In this document: positions 9,646 to 19,847 of the stretch, piece after piece
Numbering within the stretch: position 1 is the stretch's first letter
How the letters are laid out: each line of letters opens with the position of its first letter
Origin: Pseudomonadales bacterium
Lineage (GTDB): Bacteria > Pseudomonadota > Gammaproteobacteria > Pseudomonadales > Pseudohongiellaceae
DNA: 64,000 nucleotides
NCBI GenBank assembly: GCA_022827425.1
Contig: JAJDSZ010000129.1
Location: 27,084-91,083 of the forward strand
Direction of reading: 5' to 3'
Program-made: the position numbers and the translations under genes
Notes under the pieces: generated by a model
Database searches by the model: none
Told to the model about the DNA's origin: nothing
What the model saw: the letters and a program-made list of their open reading frames with translations, nothing else

Positions 9646-10559
9646 GCATAGACCGACTCGACGGAGCCCTGGCTCCGGTGATTACGCCCTTTGATGAAAA
9701 CCTCAATCCCGATTCGGAACGCTTTATCCGTTTCTGCCACTGGCTGCTTGGCCAGGGAGTAAAGCTCGCGGTATTCGGCACCACCAGCGAAGCCAACTCG
9801 CTTTCAATGGCGGAAAAGACGGCCCTGCTCGAGCAATTGCTTGACTCCGGCGCCGACCCGGACCGCATCATGCCCGGTACGGGACTGTGCTCCCTGAGCG
9901 AAACCGCGGAACTCACTTCCAGGGCCGCGGCGCTCGGCTGCCCCCGGATATTGCTGCTGCCGCCCTTCTACTACAAGAACCTCAGCGAAGACGGCCTGTT
10001 CGGCTACACCGCCGAAGTCATCGAGCGGTTGGGCAATGAAGATTTGCAGATCTACCTCTACCACTTCCCCGCCATGTCCCTGACACCCTGGCCCATGGAA
10101 GTGATCAACCGCCTCGTCAGGGCCTATCCCGGCGCCATTACCGGCATCAAGGACAGTTCCGGAAAATGGGAGCAAACCGCCGCTTTCATCGATGCCGGCT
10201 GGGACGACTTCCGGGTGTTTTGCGGCTCCGAGCGCTTTCTGCTTAAGACCCTGCGGGCAGGCGGCGCCGGCTGCATCTCGGCCACCGCCAATATCAACCC
10301 CGCCCCCATCGCCGCGCTCTGCGCCAACTGGCGCCAGGACGGAGCCGGGAAGCTCCAGTCCAACCTGACCCGCATCCGCGAACTCTTCGAAGCCGCCCCC
10401 ATGGTCGCCTCGGTAAAAGCCGCCATCGCCATCGCCACCAACGACAAAACCTGGGCCAAGCCCCGCCCACCGCTCGTCCCGCTCACCAACACCCAGTCAG
10501 CAGCCTTGCGTGGCGGGCTGGAGAAAGAAAACTTCACACAGACTCTGATCCCAAGCTGA
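9642..10559 (+). CDS. Dihydrodipicolinate synthase (DapA)/N-acetylneuraminate lyase superfamily aldolase
   Basis: MSIDRLDGALAPVITPFDENLNPD...VFGTTSEANSLSMAEK...YLYHFPAMS...ITGIKDSSG (Schiff-base Lys region). Confidence 0.88.
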   Translation: MSIDRLDGALAPVITPFDENLNPDSERFIRFCHWLLGQGVKLAVFGTTSEANSLSMAEKTALLEQLLDSGADPDRIMPGTGLCSLSETAELTSRAAALGCPRILLLPPFYYKNLSEDGLFGYTAEVIERLGNEDLQIYLYHFPAMSLTPWPMEVINRLVRAYPGAITGIKDSSGKWEQTAAFIDAGWDDFRVFCGSERFLLKTLRAGGAGCISATANINPAPIAALCANWRQDGAGKLQSNLTRIRELFEAAPMVASVKAAIAIATNDKTWAKPRPPLVPLTNTQSAALRGGLEKENFTQTLIPS

Positions 10560-10624
10560 GACGAACAATATCCCCGGCTCATTCCGAATCGCAAATTGAT
10601 TCTTGATCATTCGGGACTCCGCAA

Positions 10625-10733
10625 GCCGCCGCCGGATTGTGGTGGGCGGCGGCATGCGAGGCAGGGACAGCCGAGCCTGAGCCTCCAGGGATGGATTCAC
10701 GGCGTCCGCCGCCCACCACAATCCGGCGGCGGC
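10625..10733. repeat. Long-arm palindromic repeat, family 2 (28-bp perfect inverted arms, 53-nt core)
   Basis: GCCGCCGCCGGATTGTGGTGGGCGGCGG (10625-10652) is the exact reverse complement of 10706-10733; core CATGCGAGGCAGGGACAGCCGAGCC...ACGGCGT is shared with the element at 29823-30006. Confidence 0.9.
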
Positions 10734-10842
10734 GATGCTCCGGGAATACAAGAAACATTTTGTTTCTTGACATGCCGGAAATGATGGGTCAGCCTCCGCT
10801 TTCGCCCCAGCTGCCTGATAACTGACTCTTGCGAGGCTGATA

Positions 10843-12849
10843 ATGAAAAAGTCCCCTGCTATTCACCGCGCCGCAAGCCAGACCCTGTTGATTGCCGCAT
10901 CGCTGCTCGGCGCCGGTTCCCTCTCCGCCCAGGATGGCGTCGCCCGAAACACCGTAGAGTGGTTCACCCTGGGAAATGATTTCGCCCAAACCCGCTACTC
11001 CGAATCCACCCAGATCACCGCGGACAACTTCGACCAACTCGAAGTCGCCTGGGTCTGGGATGGCGCCAGCATGGGCGCTGCAAGCGGCCGGGCAACGCCG
11101 AGCTACATCGACGGCAAGCTGTTCACCCTGGCCGGCTACCGCCGCCATATCGTCGCCCTCGACCCGGCCAGCGGCGAAACCCTGTGGAGCTATCGCCTAC
11201 CCAACACCCGGCGCTGGGAATACTCCATGCGCGCCGACTACGGCAAGGGCATCGCCTATGATGAGGTGGACGGGCGCGGCGTGATCTATGTCGCCACGCC
11301 GGGCTTTTTCCTGGTGGCCCTGGACGCCGAAACCGGCGCTCCCCTGGACGGCTTCGGCGGCCGGGTGCCCGTGGACGGCTTCCCCGAAACCGGCGTGGTG
11401 GACATGCTCGCCGACCTCGGCCACCCCTACGATCCCTACGAGGGCATCCCGCTGGAAACCGGCTACATCACCTCTTCTTCGCCACCCATCGTGGTCAATG
11501 ACACCATTGTGGTGGGCAACTCCGCCGAACAGGGCTACAACCAGGCCCGCATCGAGAACGTGCCCGGCGACATTCTGGGCTATGACAAGACCACGGGCGA
11601 ATTCCGCTGGAAATTCAACGTGATTCCCCGGCCCGGCGAATACGGCCACGAAACCTGGGAAAACGACGCCTGGCAGTGGACCGGCGATGTCTCGTCCTGG
11701 GCGCCGATTTCCGCCGATGTGGAAAACAATATCGTCTACATTCCCACCAATGGCGCCACCATCGACTACTACGGTGGTTTCCGCCCCGGCGACAATCTCT
11801 ACGGCACCAGCCTGATCGCCCTCGACGCCGGCTCCGGCGAGCGGATGTGGCACTACCAGACCGTCAAGCACGACATCTGGAACTACGACAATCCCCAGGC
11901 GCCGGTCCTGCTCGACCTGAATGTGGACGGCCAGCCCGTCCCCGCGGTGATGCAGGTCACCAAGCAGAGCTTCGTCTATGCTTTCAACCGCCTCACCGGC
12001 GAGCCGCTCTGGCCCTTTGAGGAGCGCGAAGTGCCGGCGTCCATCGTTCCCGGCGAAGTGCTGTCGCCCACCCAGCCCTTCCCCACCCGCCCCGCGCCTT
12101 TCGACATGCAGGGCGTGGCCATTGATGATCTGGTGGACTTCACTCCCGAACTGCGGCAACAGGCGATCGCGGCCATGGCCGACTACGAGATGGGGCCGCT
12201 GTTCAATCCCCCAATCCACCGCGACAATCCCCTGGGCAAGCGCGCTTCGCTGATCTGCCCCGGCGGCGGCGGCGGCGCCAACATCACCTCGCCCTCGGTG
12301 GCCGACCCCAACACCGGCTACCTCTACATCTCTTCCCAGAAAGCCTGCAGCCCGGTGCAACTCGTCCCCGGCGAGGAAGCCGACCTGCAATACGAAGAGC
12401 CCACGGGCACGACCTTCGCCCGGTACGCGGATGGCCCCGGCGGTGGCGCACCCCGCCACCCTGCCGACATCCCGCTGTACAAGCCCCCCTACAGCCGCAT
12501 CACCGCCATCGACATGAACACCGGCGAACACGCCTGGATGATCCCCGCTGGCGAAACCCCGGGCCGCGTACTCAACAACCCGGCCCTGGAAGGCCTCGAC
12601 ATCGGCAACACCGGCTCGGGCAACCTCGTCCCCATGACCATCACCCCCAACATGCTGATGTACTCCGACGTCAACAGCGAAGGCCGGGTCATGCTCTACG
12701 CGGTTGACAAGGCCACCGGCGAAAAACTCGCCGAAGCCGAAGTCCCCGAACGAAGCCGCTACGGCATGAGCACCTGGACCCACGAAGGAAGGCAATACGT
12801 GATCTTGCAGACCGGGCCGAGATTGACGGCCATGGCTTTGCCTGAGTGA
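10843..12849 (+). CDS. PQQ-dependent dehydrogenase (quinoprotein beta-propeller), secreted
   Basis: Signal peptide MKKSPAIHRAASQTLLIAASLLGAGSLSAQ; NDFAQTRYSESTQITADNFDQLEVAWVWD; ALDPASGETLWSYRLP, DKTTGEFRWKFNVIPRPGEYGHETWENDAW, WHYQTVKHDIWNYDNPQAPVLLDL. Confidence 0.88.
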   Translation: MKKSPAIHRAASQTLLIAASLLGAGSLSAQDGVARNTVEWFTLGNDFAQTRYSESTQITADNFDQLEVAWVWDGASMGAASGRATPSYIDGKLFTLAGYRRHIVALDPASGETLWSYRLPNTRRWEYSMRADYGKGIAYDEVDGRGVIYVATPGFFLVALDAETGAPLDGFGGRVPVDGFPETGVVDMLADLGHPYDPYEGIPLETGYITSSSPPIVVNDTIVVGNSAEQGYNQARIENVPGDILGYDKTTGEFRWKFNVIPRPGEYGHETWENDAWQWTGDVSSWAPISADVENNIVYIPTNGATIDYYGGFRPGDNLYGTSLIALDAGSGERMWHYQTVKHDIWNYDNPQAPVLLDLNVDGQPVPAVMQVTKQSFVYAFNRLTGEPLWPFEEREVPASIVPGEVLSPTQPFPTRPAPFDMQGVAIDDLVDFTPELRQQAIAAMADYEMGPLFNPPIHRDNPLGKRASLICPGGGGGANITSPSVADPNTGYLYISSQKACSPVQLVPGEEADLQYEEPTGTTFARYADGPGGGAPRHPADIPLYKPPYSRITAIDMNTGEHAWMIPAGETPGRVLNNPALEGLDIGNTGSGNLVPMTITPNMLMYSDVNSEGRVMLYAVDKATGEKLAEAEVPERSRYGMSTWTHEGRQYVILQTGPRLTAMALPE

Positions 12850-12857
12850 GTTCGCAC

Positions 12858-12896
12858 CTCCGGCGGTACTCCTGATTCCCGGGAGTACCGCCGGAG
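12858..12896. terminator. Perfect 15-bp stem-loop after the PQQ dehydrogenase gene (terminator-like, no U-tract)
   Basis: CTCCGGCGGTACTCC-TGATTCCCG-GGAGTACCGCCGGAG. Confidence 0.55.
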
Positions 12897-13128
12897 CAGG
12901 ACATGCTTACGCCAATTTATGAAGTAAAATCAATTTTCGGAAACCCTCACTAATGAAAAACTTGTTGACATATTTCCATAATCAAGAATCATAGTATGAA
13001 GCTTGGATTTGCAAGCACTATGACACCGGATTGGTCGTAAACAATTTTGGTTTCCGCAACCATATCAAAATACACAAAGCTTCTTGCCGCTCTCTACTCG
13101 ATTCCAGATATTCTGGTAGGCGTACTGT

Positions 13129-13254
13129 TTACAAAAAGCTCTGTGGCTTTGGCGCCTCCCTGGTGCATTCCTTTACCCGGATGTGCCGGCCACTTTGCAG
13201 GGCGTGATTCCTGCACCAGTTGAGCAGGACGGTTTTTCCGCAGCCTCTGCTCAT
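13129..13254 (-). pseudogene. Walker-A fragment of an AAA/archaeal-type ATPase
   Basis: 41-codon ORF MSRGCGKTVLLNWCRNHALQSGRHIRVKECTREAPKPQSFL; RGxGKTVLLN P-loop context; no remaining ATPase domain. Confidence 0.4.
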
Positions 13255-13437
13255 GCTTCAACTCGCTTCCACAGCAGCCAAATCATAGCGCAAGATGCAT
13301 TTTCGGGCGTAGTCTTTAATCACATCGAAACATGAAAATATCCTGTGTGGCGAGAGGCTGGGCGCGGCGGAGGTCATCGAGAAAAACAGCACGCCTGCAA
13401 AGGGTAAGGGGCCGGAAGATCGCAAGCCTTGAAGTTC

Positions 13438-14256
13438 TCACAAAGGATCCACAATCCAGCCTTCGGTGGGATTGAAATCGGGCGGGATGCCGTGGTTGCG
13501 GCGGCGGTTTTGCCAGGACCATGCGGCCTGGATGGCGCAGCAGAGGGCGTCGAGGCTATCGCCGGTGGCGTCGTCGGCGAAGATTGACGGGGCCATGGCG
13601 CCGGGTTGAACTTGCAGGCCGTAGCTGGCTTGCAGTTCCTTTCCCAGAATTCCCGCGAGCAGGGTCTCGCGGGCCTTCCGGCGCTCGCTGGTCTGTTGGC
13701 TTTTTGCATCGTGCTTGTAGCTTTGACGGTCGATGAAGCGCCTGGCCACTACGCTGGGGAAGGCTTCGATGACGATGCGATGCGGGTCGCCCTGCTGCAT
13801 GCCGGGGATGGTGACACCGGCCCCGCGCAGCCGTGGCGCCCCTTCGAAGAACATGAGACCCACCGGCGGGCGCTCGATTTTCTGGGCGCTGAAGGCGCCG
13901 GCGACTTTTTCGGTTTCGCGCTTGTGTTCCTTGTCGCCGGCGAGCCGCCCGCCGCGGTAGTCGATCATGAGCTGGCGGAACTGCTCGCGGGACATGGACG
14001 CCACATGATCCACATAGTCCGCCCAGGATGCTGGCCAGCCGATGTTGCGAATGAATTTGCCTGACTGGCCGAAGGGAAAATCGATTCCGGCGACCCAGGG
14101 TCCCGGTTGGGCCAGGGCAGCTTCAAATTCCTCGAAACTCGTCCACTTCCTGAGCGTGTGCGGCGCAAGCTGATTGCCGGCAAACTCACATTCAACGCAG
14201 ACCAGCGGCTTACCCCTGCCGGGCCTGCTGGTGAAATCAATGCCAAGAATTTTCAT
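13438..14256 (-). CDS. DUF429-like (predicted RNase H-fold) protein
   Basis: MKILGIDFTSRPGRGKPLVCVECEF...WVAGIDFPFGQSGKFIRNIGWPASWADYVDHV...IVIEAFPSVVARRFIDRQSYKHD...DDATGDSLDALCCAIQAAWSWQ. Confidence 0.75.
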   Translation of the reverse strand: MKILGIDFTSRPGRGKPLVCVECEFAGNQLAPHTLRKWTSFEEFEAALAQPGPWVAGIDFPFGQSGKFIRNIGWPASWADYVDHVASMSREQFRQLMIDYRGGRLAGDKEHKRETEKVAGAFSAQKIERPPVGLMFFEGAPRLRGAGVTIPGMQQGDPHRIVIEAFPSVVARRFIDRQSYKHDAKSQQTSERRKARETLLAGILGKELQASYGLQVQPGAMAPSIFADDATGDSLDALCCAIQAAWSWQNRRRNHGIPPDFNPTEGWIVDPL

Positions 14257-14282
14257 AGGGAAAAAACTCGCAGTGCAACCAA

Positions 14283-14642
14283 TCAGGCCAGAGCGCCAAG
14301 TTCCGAAGCCACATTCTCCAGTTTTCGATCCCGGGTCCAGAGTTTGGTTCCTTGCGCCAGCAGGCAGGAGGCCAGCAAGGCCGCATCGACAAAGCCTATG
14401 CCTCGACTGTACAGCTTCCGGGTTTCAATCAATGCCCGTACTTCAGAAATGGTTGCCACCGGCAGACCCGGAAGTGCGTCAAGTTCACCAAGGACAAGAT
14501 TTCTTTGTCGCAAAGAGCCAAGAGCAAGTTCTGCAACTACCAAAGGATGGCCTACGATCATTTCCCGCAGTAGCAAGTCCACCAGTTCTTCATTATTGTT
14601 CCGCAAATGATCAACCCAGATGGATGAATCTGCCAGAATCAC
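14283..14642 (-). CDS. vapC: PIN-domain toxin, VapC family
   Basis: MILADSSIWVDHLRN...VVAELALGSL...GIGFVDAALLASCLLAQGTKLWTRDRKLENVA; PIN acidic residues; overlaps upstream antitoxin by ATGA. Confidence 0.88.
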   Translation of the reverse strand: MILADSSIWVDHLRNNNEELVDLLLREMIVGHPLVVAELALGSLRQRNLVLGELDALPGLPVATISEVRALIETRKLYSRGIGFVDAALLASCLLAQGTKLWTRDRKLENVASELGALA

Positions 14643-14833
14643 AACGATTCTCTTCTGCGTGGCGGCAAAACCAGATTTTTTTCCGTACCTCCAAGCTTGG
14701 CAAGCCTTCGCGCGCTTTCCCGCTCGACCAGGGCGGTAAGGCCTTCGTTGATCAATTCCCGGAGCCTCTGCTGACCCGTCAAGTATTTCGCTCTTGCGAC
14801 AAGATCGTCGTCAAGCGTTACGGTAGTCCTCAT
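14639..14833 (-). CDS. vapB: VapB-type antitoxin
   Basis: MRTTVTLDDDLVARAKYLTGQQRLRELINEGLTALVERESARRLAKLGG; VapB fold; 4-bp overlap with vapC. Confidence 0.85.
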   Translation of the reverse strand: MRTTVTLDDDLVARAKYLTGQQRLRELINEGLTALVERESARRLAKLGGTEKNLVLPPRRRESL

Positions 14834-14949
14834 GAATCGATACTCTTTGCATCAAAAACAGCATCATATTATGCGATATCATATGAATCAAGCAGTGGAA
14901 ACACCCGACACCCCAGGCATCGACCGGTTTGTTTTTGGCGGCGGGCGCC

Positions 14950-15144
14950 ATGAGGCATTTGCAGGCCGGTCAACATCCCGCCCGGCTGCACCGGGTTTTC
15001 CGGGCCTTTGCCCTGGGCACTTTGCCCCTGAGCCTGATCTTCCTCGGTGGCTTGCGGGAGCTGCAGACCGCTTCCCTGCTCGCCTCGCTTCCGATTCTTG
15101 CCGTTTATTACGCCATACTCGGCCTTTCCATCTGGCGCATGCTC
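14950..15144 (+). pseudogene. C-terminal remnant of a BCCT-family transporter
   Basis: RLHRVFRAFALGTLPLSLIFLGGLRELQTASLLASLPILAVYYAILGLSIWRML matches the BCCT C-terminal pattern RxFWxxxxGxxxxxLLxxGGLxALQxxxxxxxLPF; no upstream BCCT helices; abuts rplQ stop convergently. Confidence 0.6.
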
Positions 15145-15534
15145 CTAGACTTCGAGTTCCTGCTGGTCTTCGCTGCTTGGGCGGTCGACGAGTTCCACCC
15201 AGGCCATGGGGGCCGCGTCGCCGTCGCGGTAGCCGCATTTGAGGATGCGGATGTAGCCGCCGGGACGGTCCTGGTAACGGGGGCCGAGTTCGCTGAAGAG
15301 TTTGCCCACGGTGGCCTTGTTGCGCAGGCGGCGGAAAGCGAGGCGGCGATTGGCCACGCTGTCTTCCTTGGCCAGGGTGATGAAAGGTTCGGCCACGGTG
15401 CGCAATTCCTTGGCCTTGGCCAGGGTGGTCTTGATGATTTCGTGCTCCACCAGGGACGAGGTCATGTTGCGAAACATGGCCTTGCGGTGGGCGCTGTCCC
15501 GGCTGAAGCCGCGGCCGCTTTTTCTGTGTCGCAT
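15145..15534 (-). CDS. rplQ: 50S ribosomal protein L17
   Basis: [45 protein letters not shown]. Confidence 0.97.
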   Translation of the reverse strand: MRHRKSGRGFSRDSAHRKAMFRNMTSSLVEHEIIKTTLAKAKELRTVAEPFITLAKEDSVANRRLAFRRLRNKATVGKLFSELGPRYQDRPGGYIRILKCGYRDGDAAPMAWVELVDRPSSEDQQELEV

Positions 15535-15555
15535 GGGATGAACCTCGGTAAAGTC

Positions 15556-16554
15556 CTAGACCAGCCGCTCTTCCGACTTGAGTCGCGCCGGCGGCCAGTT
15601 TTCGAGCCGCAGGCCGAGGGAAAGTCCCCGGGTGGCGAGCACGTCCTTGATTTCGGTGAGTGATTTCTTGCCCAGATTGGGTGTGCGCAGCAATTCGACT
15701 TCGGTGCGCTGGATCAGGTCGCCGATGTAGTAGATGTCTTCCGCCTTGAGGCAGTTGGCCGAGCGCACGGTGAGTTCGAGATCGTCCACCGGGCGCAGCA
15801 GGATCGGGTCGATTTCGTCATCGCGCCGTGCCGGCTCGTTGATGATTTCGCTGCGGAAATCGACAAATACCGCCAACTGGTGCTGCAGGATCGTCGCCGC
15901 GTGGCGGATGGCGCCTTCCGGGTCGATGGTGCCGTCGGTTTCCAGATCGATGATCAGCTTGTCGAGGTCGGTGCGCTGCTCCACCCGGGCGTTTTCCACG
16001 GAGTAGGAAACCCGCACCACGGGGCTGTAGGATGCGTCAAGCAGCAGCTTGCCCACCGCCCGGGTTTCGTCGTCCTCGCCGATACGGGAGTCAGCGGGGG
16101 AATAGCCGCGCCCGGCGCCCACGGTGAGGCGCATGTTCAATTCGCCTTCCTCATTGAGATGGGCGATGACATGTTCCGGATTGATGACATCCACGCCGTG
16201 GGTCGCCTCGATATTGGCCGCGGTGACCACGCCGGGGCCCTTGCCGCTCAGGTTGAGCATGGCTTCCTGGCGGTCATTGAGCACGATGGCGATGCCCTTG
16301 AGGTTGAGCAGTATCTCCACCACATCCTCGCGTACGCCTTCGATGGTGCTGTATTCGTGTACCACGCCGTCGATTTCCACTTCTTCGATGGCGCTGCCCG
16401 GCATCGACGAAAGCAGAATCCGCCGCAGGGCGTTGCCCAGGGTGTGGCCGAAACCCCGCTCAAGTGGCTCGAGCACCACCCGGGAGTGGCGCTTGTCGAA
16501 TTGGTCAACCTGCACCACTCGCGGGGTGAGGAAATCGGATAAGGAAAGCTGCAT
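15556..16554 (-). CDS. rpoA: DNA-directed RNA polymerase subunit alpha
   Basis: [83 protein letters not shown]. Confidence 0.98.
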   Translation of the reverse strand: MQLSLSDFLTPRVVQVDQFDKRHSRVVLEPLERGFGHTLGNALRRILLSSMPGSAIEEVEIDGVVHEYSTIEGVREDVVEILLNLKGIAIVLNDRQEAMLNLSGKGPGVVTAANIEATHGVDVINPEHVIAHLNEEGELNMRLTVGAGRGYSPADSRIGEDDETRAVGKLLLDASYSPVVRVSYSVENARVEQRTDLDKLIIDLETDGTIDPEGAIRHAATILQHQLAVFVDFRSEIINEPARRDDEIDPILLRPVDDLELTVRSANCLKAEDIYYIGDLIQRTEVELLRTPNLGKKSLTEIKDVLATRGLSLGLRLENWPPARLKSEERLV

Positions 16555-16629
16555 GAGTTCTACCTGTTGCTGGCTAAAGCACTGATTGCCGGGTTAGGCA
16601 CTAATGGCTGGTTCGAACGCCCATATGGG

Positions 16630-17250
16630 CTACTTGGAGTACAACTCCACGATCAGGTTCTCGTTGATTTCGGATGGCAGGTCGGCCCGCTCGGGGACCC
16701 GGGTGAACTGACCTTCCATCTTGCCGGGGTCAACCGAAACCCAGTCCACTTCGGTTCTTTGCGACGCCATGTCCAGCGCGGACTTGATCCGCAACTGCTG
16801 CTTGGCCCGCTCGCGCACGGCGACCACATCCCCGGCATTCACCTGGAATGAGGGGATGTTCACCAGATCGCCATTGACGCTGATGGATTTGTGCGACACG
16901 AGCTGCCGCGCCTCGGCGCGGGTGGAGCCGAAGCCCATGCGGTACACCACATTGTCGAGCCGGCATTCCAGCAGTTGCAGCAGATTCTCGCCGGTGGCGC
17001 CCCTGCGCCGGGCGGCTTCCTTGTAATAGCCGCGGAACTGCTTTTCCAGCACGCCGTAGGTGCGGCGGACCTTCTGTTTTTCCCGCAGTTGCACACCGTA
17101 ATCCGACAACCTGCCCCGGCGCTGGCCGTGCTGGCCGGGAATCACCTCGGACTTGCACTTGTTCTCGAACGGGCGGACACCGCTTTTCAGGAACAGGTCG
17201 GTGCCTTCCCGGCGGGACAACTTGCATTTCGGGCCCAGATATCTGGCCAT
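16630..17250 (-). CDS. rpsD: 30S ribosomal protein S4
   Basis: [24 protein letters not shown]...[21 protein letters not shown]; start trimmed to 17250. Confidence 0.97.
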   Translation of the reverse strand: MARYLGPKCKLSRREGTDLFLKSGVRPFENKCKSEVIPGQHGQRRGRLSDYGVQLREKQKVRRTYGVLEKQFRGYYKEAARRRGATGENLLQLLECRLDNVVYRMGFGSTRAEARQLVSHKSISVNGDLVNIPSFQVNAGDVVAVRERAKQQLRIKSALDMASQRTEVDWVSVDPGKMEGQFTRVPERADLPSEINENLIVELYSK

Positions 17251-17270
17251 ACTCGGTCTCCTTCGCCTTC

Positions 17271-17666
17271 CTACACGCGCCGCTTCTTGGGCGGGCGGCA
17301 ACCGTTGTGTGGAATGGGAGTCACATCGGTAATATTGTTGACCCGCAACCCGCAGGCATTGAGCGCCCGCACCGCGGATTCGCGGCCCGGGCCGGGGCCG
17401 TTCACTTTCACGTCCACGTTCTGCAAGCGGTACAGTTCCATGGCGGTGCGACCGGCCTTTTCCGCCGCCACCTGGGCGGCGAAGGGCGTGCTCTTGCGCG
17501 AGCCGCGGAATCCCGAACCGCCGGCGGTGGCCCAGGTCAGGGTGTTTCCCTGCCGGTCGGTAATGGAAATGATCGTGTTGTTGAAGGACGCATGAATGTG
17601 CACCACGCCGTCTGAGACTTCGCTGCGCGCTTTCTTGCGCCCGGATTTCGCTTTTGCTGTGGCCAT
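17271..17666 (-). CDS. rpsK: 30S ribosomal protein S11
   Basis: [50 protein letters not shown]. Confidence 0.97.
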   Translation of the reverse strand: MATAKAKSGRKKARSEVSDGVVHIHASFNNTIISITDRQGNTLTWATAGGSGFRGSRKSTPFAAQVAAEKAGRTAMELYRLQNVDVKVNGPGPGRESAVRALNACGLRVNNITDVTPIPHNGCRPPKKRRV

Positions 17667-17669
17667 GGT

Positions 17670-18026
17670 CTACTTCCTGATCGGCTTGCGCGGACCCTTG
17701 CGGGTGCGGGCATTGGTCTTGGTGCGTTGTCCGCGCACCGGCAGCGAACGGCGATGCCGGATGCCGCGGTTGCAGCCAAGGTCCATCAGCCGCTTGATGT
17801 TCATGGACGTTTCCCGCCGCAGATCTCCCTCGGTGGGGATCTTGACGACTTCGGCCCGGATCGAATCGAGCTGCTCCGGGCTGAGTTCGGCGGTGCGGGT
17901 CGCGGGCTCGATGCCGGCGGCCTCGCAGATCGCCCCGGCCATGGTCGGCCCTATGCCATAAACATACCGCAGCGAAATCACGATATGCTTGTTGTCCGGT
18001 ATGTTCACTCCGGCAATACGTGCCAT
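17670..18026 (-). CDS. rpsM: 30S ribosomal protein S13
   Basis: [26 protein letters not shown]...[30 protein letters not shown]. Confidence 0.97.
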   Translation of the reverse strand: MARIAGVNIPDNKHIVISLRYVYGIGPTMAGAICEAAGIEPATRTAELSPEQLDSIRAEVVKIPTEGDLRRETSMNIKRLMDLGCNRGIRHRRSLPVRGQRTKTNARTRKGPRKPIRK

Positions 18027-18039
18027 AAATTCACTCCAA

Positions 18040-18373
18040 ATCTGGTTCGCTCATGCCATCCCTGGCGCGGCTCTTCGGACTTCGCCAAACCCCAGTCTTG
18101 GCATCCTTGGCAAGCCGTTCGTCCAGCCACCGAGCACAGCTCGGTGTCGCTCGTCCTGCGCACGAAGCTGCGCTTCGTAAACGCTTGGCCTCGCCCCTCA
18201 AAGAGCTTCGCTCTTTGTCGGCTGCGCCGACCGGGCAACCTGCCCTAGCCTGGCTTGCTCATGCCATCCCTGGCGCGGCTCTTTGGGCTTCGCCAAACCC
18301 CAGTCTCGCCATCCGTGGCGAGCCGTTCGGCCCTCAAAGAGCTTCGTTCTTTGTCGGCTGCGCCGACCGGGCC
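18040..18373. repeat. Tandemly duplicated family-2-like intergenic repeat inserted between rpsM and rpmJ
   Basis: GCTCATGCCATCCCTGGCGCGGCTCTT at ~18049 and ~18258; CCTCAAAGAGCTTCG(C/T)TCTTTGTCGGCTGCGCCGACCGGGC at ~18197 and ~18333; CGAAGCTGCGCTTCGTAAACGCTTG shared with the 29.8-30.0 kb element. Confidence 0.8.
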
Positions 18374-18490
18374 TCACCCCTGCCGCTGTTTGTGGCGGGG
18401 TTCGGCGCTGCAGATCACCCGGATGACGCCATTGCGTTTGATGATCTTGCAGTTGCGGCAAATCCTCTTGACCGATGCTCGCACTTTCAT
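18374..18490 (-). CDS. rpmJ: 50S ribosomal protein L36 (38 aa; absent from the supplied ORF list)
   Basis: Reverse-strand translation [38 protein letters not shown]. Confidence 0.97.
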   Translation of the reverse strand: MKVRASVKRICRNCKIIKRNGVIRVICSAEPRHKQRQG

Positions 18491-18515
18491 GACATTCCCC
18501 TCTTTCGGAATTCCG

Positions 18516-19841
18516 CTAGATTCCCGACCGGCCGTAAGCGCCGAGCCGGGACTTCTTCATCAGCGAGTCATATTGATGTGACATAAGGTGCGACTGCACC
18601 TGGGACCAGAAATCCATGGTCACCACCACGGAAATCAGCAATGCCGTTCCACCGAGGTTGAACGGCACATTGGCCAGCATCTGCATGAAATTCGGCAGCA
18701 GGCAGACCAGGGTGATGTAGATCGCGCCGAACATGGTCAGCCTGGTAATTACGCCGTCGATGTACTTTGCGGTTTGCTCGCCGGGCCGGATGCCGGGAAT
18801 GAACGCCCCGGAGCGGCGCAGATTGTCCGCTACATCCCGCGGGTTGAACACCAGCGCGGTGTAGAAAAAACAGAAAAAGATGATCATCGCGCTGAAAATG
18901 ATGATGTACAGCGGCTGGCCGGGGCCGATGAGCAGGGCGAGATCCTGCAGCCATTCGGCGCTTTCCGACTGGCCGAACCACTGCCCGAGCGAGGCCGGGA
19001 AGAGCAGGATGCTGCTGGCGAAAATCGCCGGAATCACTCCCGCCATGTTGATCTTCAGCGGCAGGTGGCTGGCCTGGGCCTGATACATCTTGCGGCCCTG
19101 CTGGCGCTTGGCGTAGTTCACGGTGATGCGGCGCTGGGCGCGCTCCACATAGACGATGCAGCCCACCACGCCAACGGCGATCAGGCCCACCACGAGCAGC
19201 AGCACGCCATTGATCTGGCCTTCGTAGGCCTGGGTCAGCGAAGTGCCCACGGCAGCCGGGAAACCCGCCACGATGCCTGCGAAGATCAGCATGGAAATGC
19301 CGTTGCCGACGCCTTTTTCGGTGATCTGTTCCCCCAGCCACATCAGGAACATGGCGCCGGTCACCAGGGAAATGATCGCGGTGAGGGTGAAGGCGGGGCC
19401 GGGGTTGTAGGCCAGGGGCGTGAGCAGGCCCATGGTCATGGCGGTGCCCTGCACCGTGGCCAGGGCCAGGGCGCCCCAGCGGGTGTACTGGGTGATCTTG
19501 CGCCGGCCCGATTCGCCTTCCTTCTTCAACTGGTCGAGCTGGGGGCTGACCGCGGTGAGCAACTGCATGATGATCGAGGCGGAAATGTAGGGCATGATGC
19601 CCAGGGCGACGATGCTCATGCGCTCCAGGGCGCCGCCGGAGAACATGTTGAACAGGTCGGCGAAAGTGCCTTCGGTCTGGGAAAAGAAGGCCTGCAATTG
19701 CAGGGGGTCGATTCCCGGCACCGGAATATGGGTGCCCACGCGATAGACGAAAATCGCGAACAGCAAAAACAGCAGGCGCGACTTCAGTTCGCCAAGGCCG
19801 GCGCCGATGTTCTCGGGATTGATGCCTGGTGCTTTCGCCAT
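18516..19841 (-). CDS. secY: Preprotein translocase subunit SecY
   Basis: [28 protein letters not shown]...[22 protein letters not shown]-type core, [16 protein letters not shown]-terminus. Confidence 0.97.
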   Translation of the reverse strand: MAKAPGINPENIGAGLGELKSRLLFLLFAIFVYRVGTHIPVPGIDPLQLQAFFSQTEGTFADLFNMFSGGALERMSIVALGIMPYISASIIMQLLTAVSPQLDQLKKEGESGRRKITQYTRWGALALATVQGTAMTMGLLTPLAYNPGPAFTLTAIISLVTGAMFLMWLGEQITEKGVGNGISMLIFAGIVAGFPAAVGTSLTQAYEGQINGVLLLVVGLIAVGVVGCIVYVERAQRRITVNYAKRQQGRKMYQAQASHLPLKINMAGVIPAIFASSILLFPASLGQWFGQSESAEWLQDLALLIGPGQPLYIIIFSAMIIFFCFFYTALVFNPRDVADNLRRSGAFIPGIRPGEQTAKYIDGVITRLTMFGAIYITLVCLLPNFMQMLANVPFNLGGTALLISVVVTMDFWSQVQSHLMSHQYDSLMKKSRLGAYGRSGI

Positions 19842-19847
19842 GGTGGA

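Noticed and set aside
10596-10825. Small ORFs in the dapA-like/PQQ intergenic region
   Set aside because: They are translations of the family-2 palindrome arms.
11197-12795. 532-aa - strand ORF
   Set aside because: Antisense to the PQQ-dependent dehydrogenase; low-complexity Gly/Val/His composition.
14929-15663. 244-aa + strand ORF taken as one gene
   Set aside because: Only the first ~65 codons look like a protein (BCCT remnant); the remainder is antisense to rplQ/rpoA.
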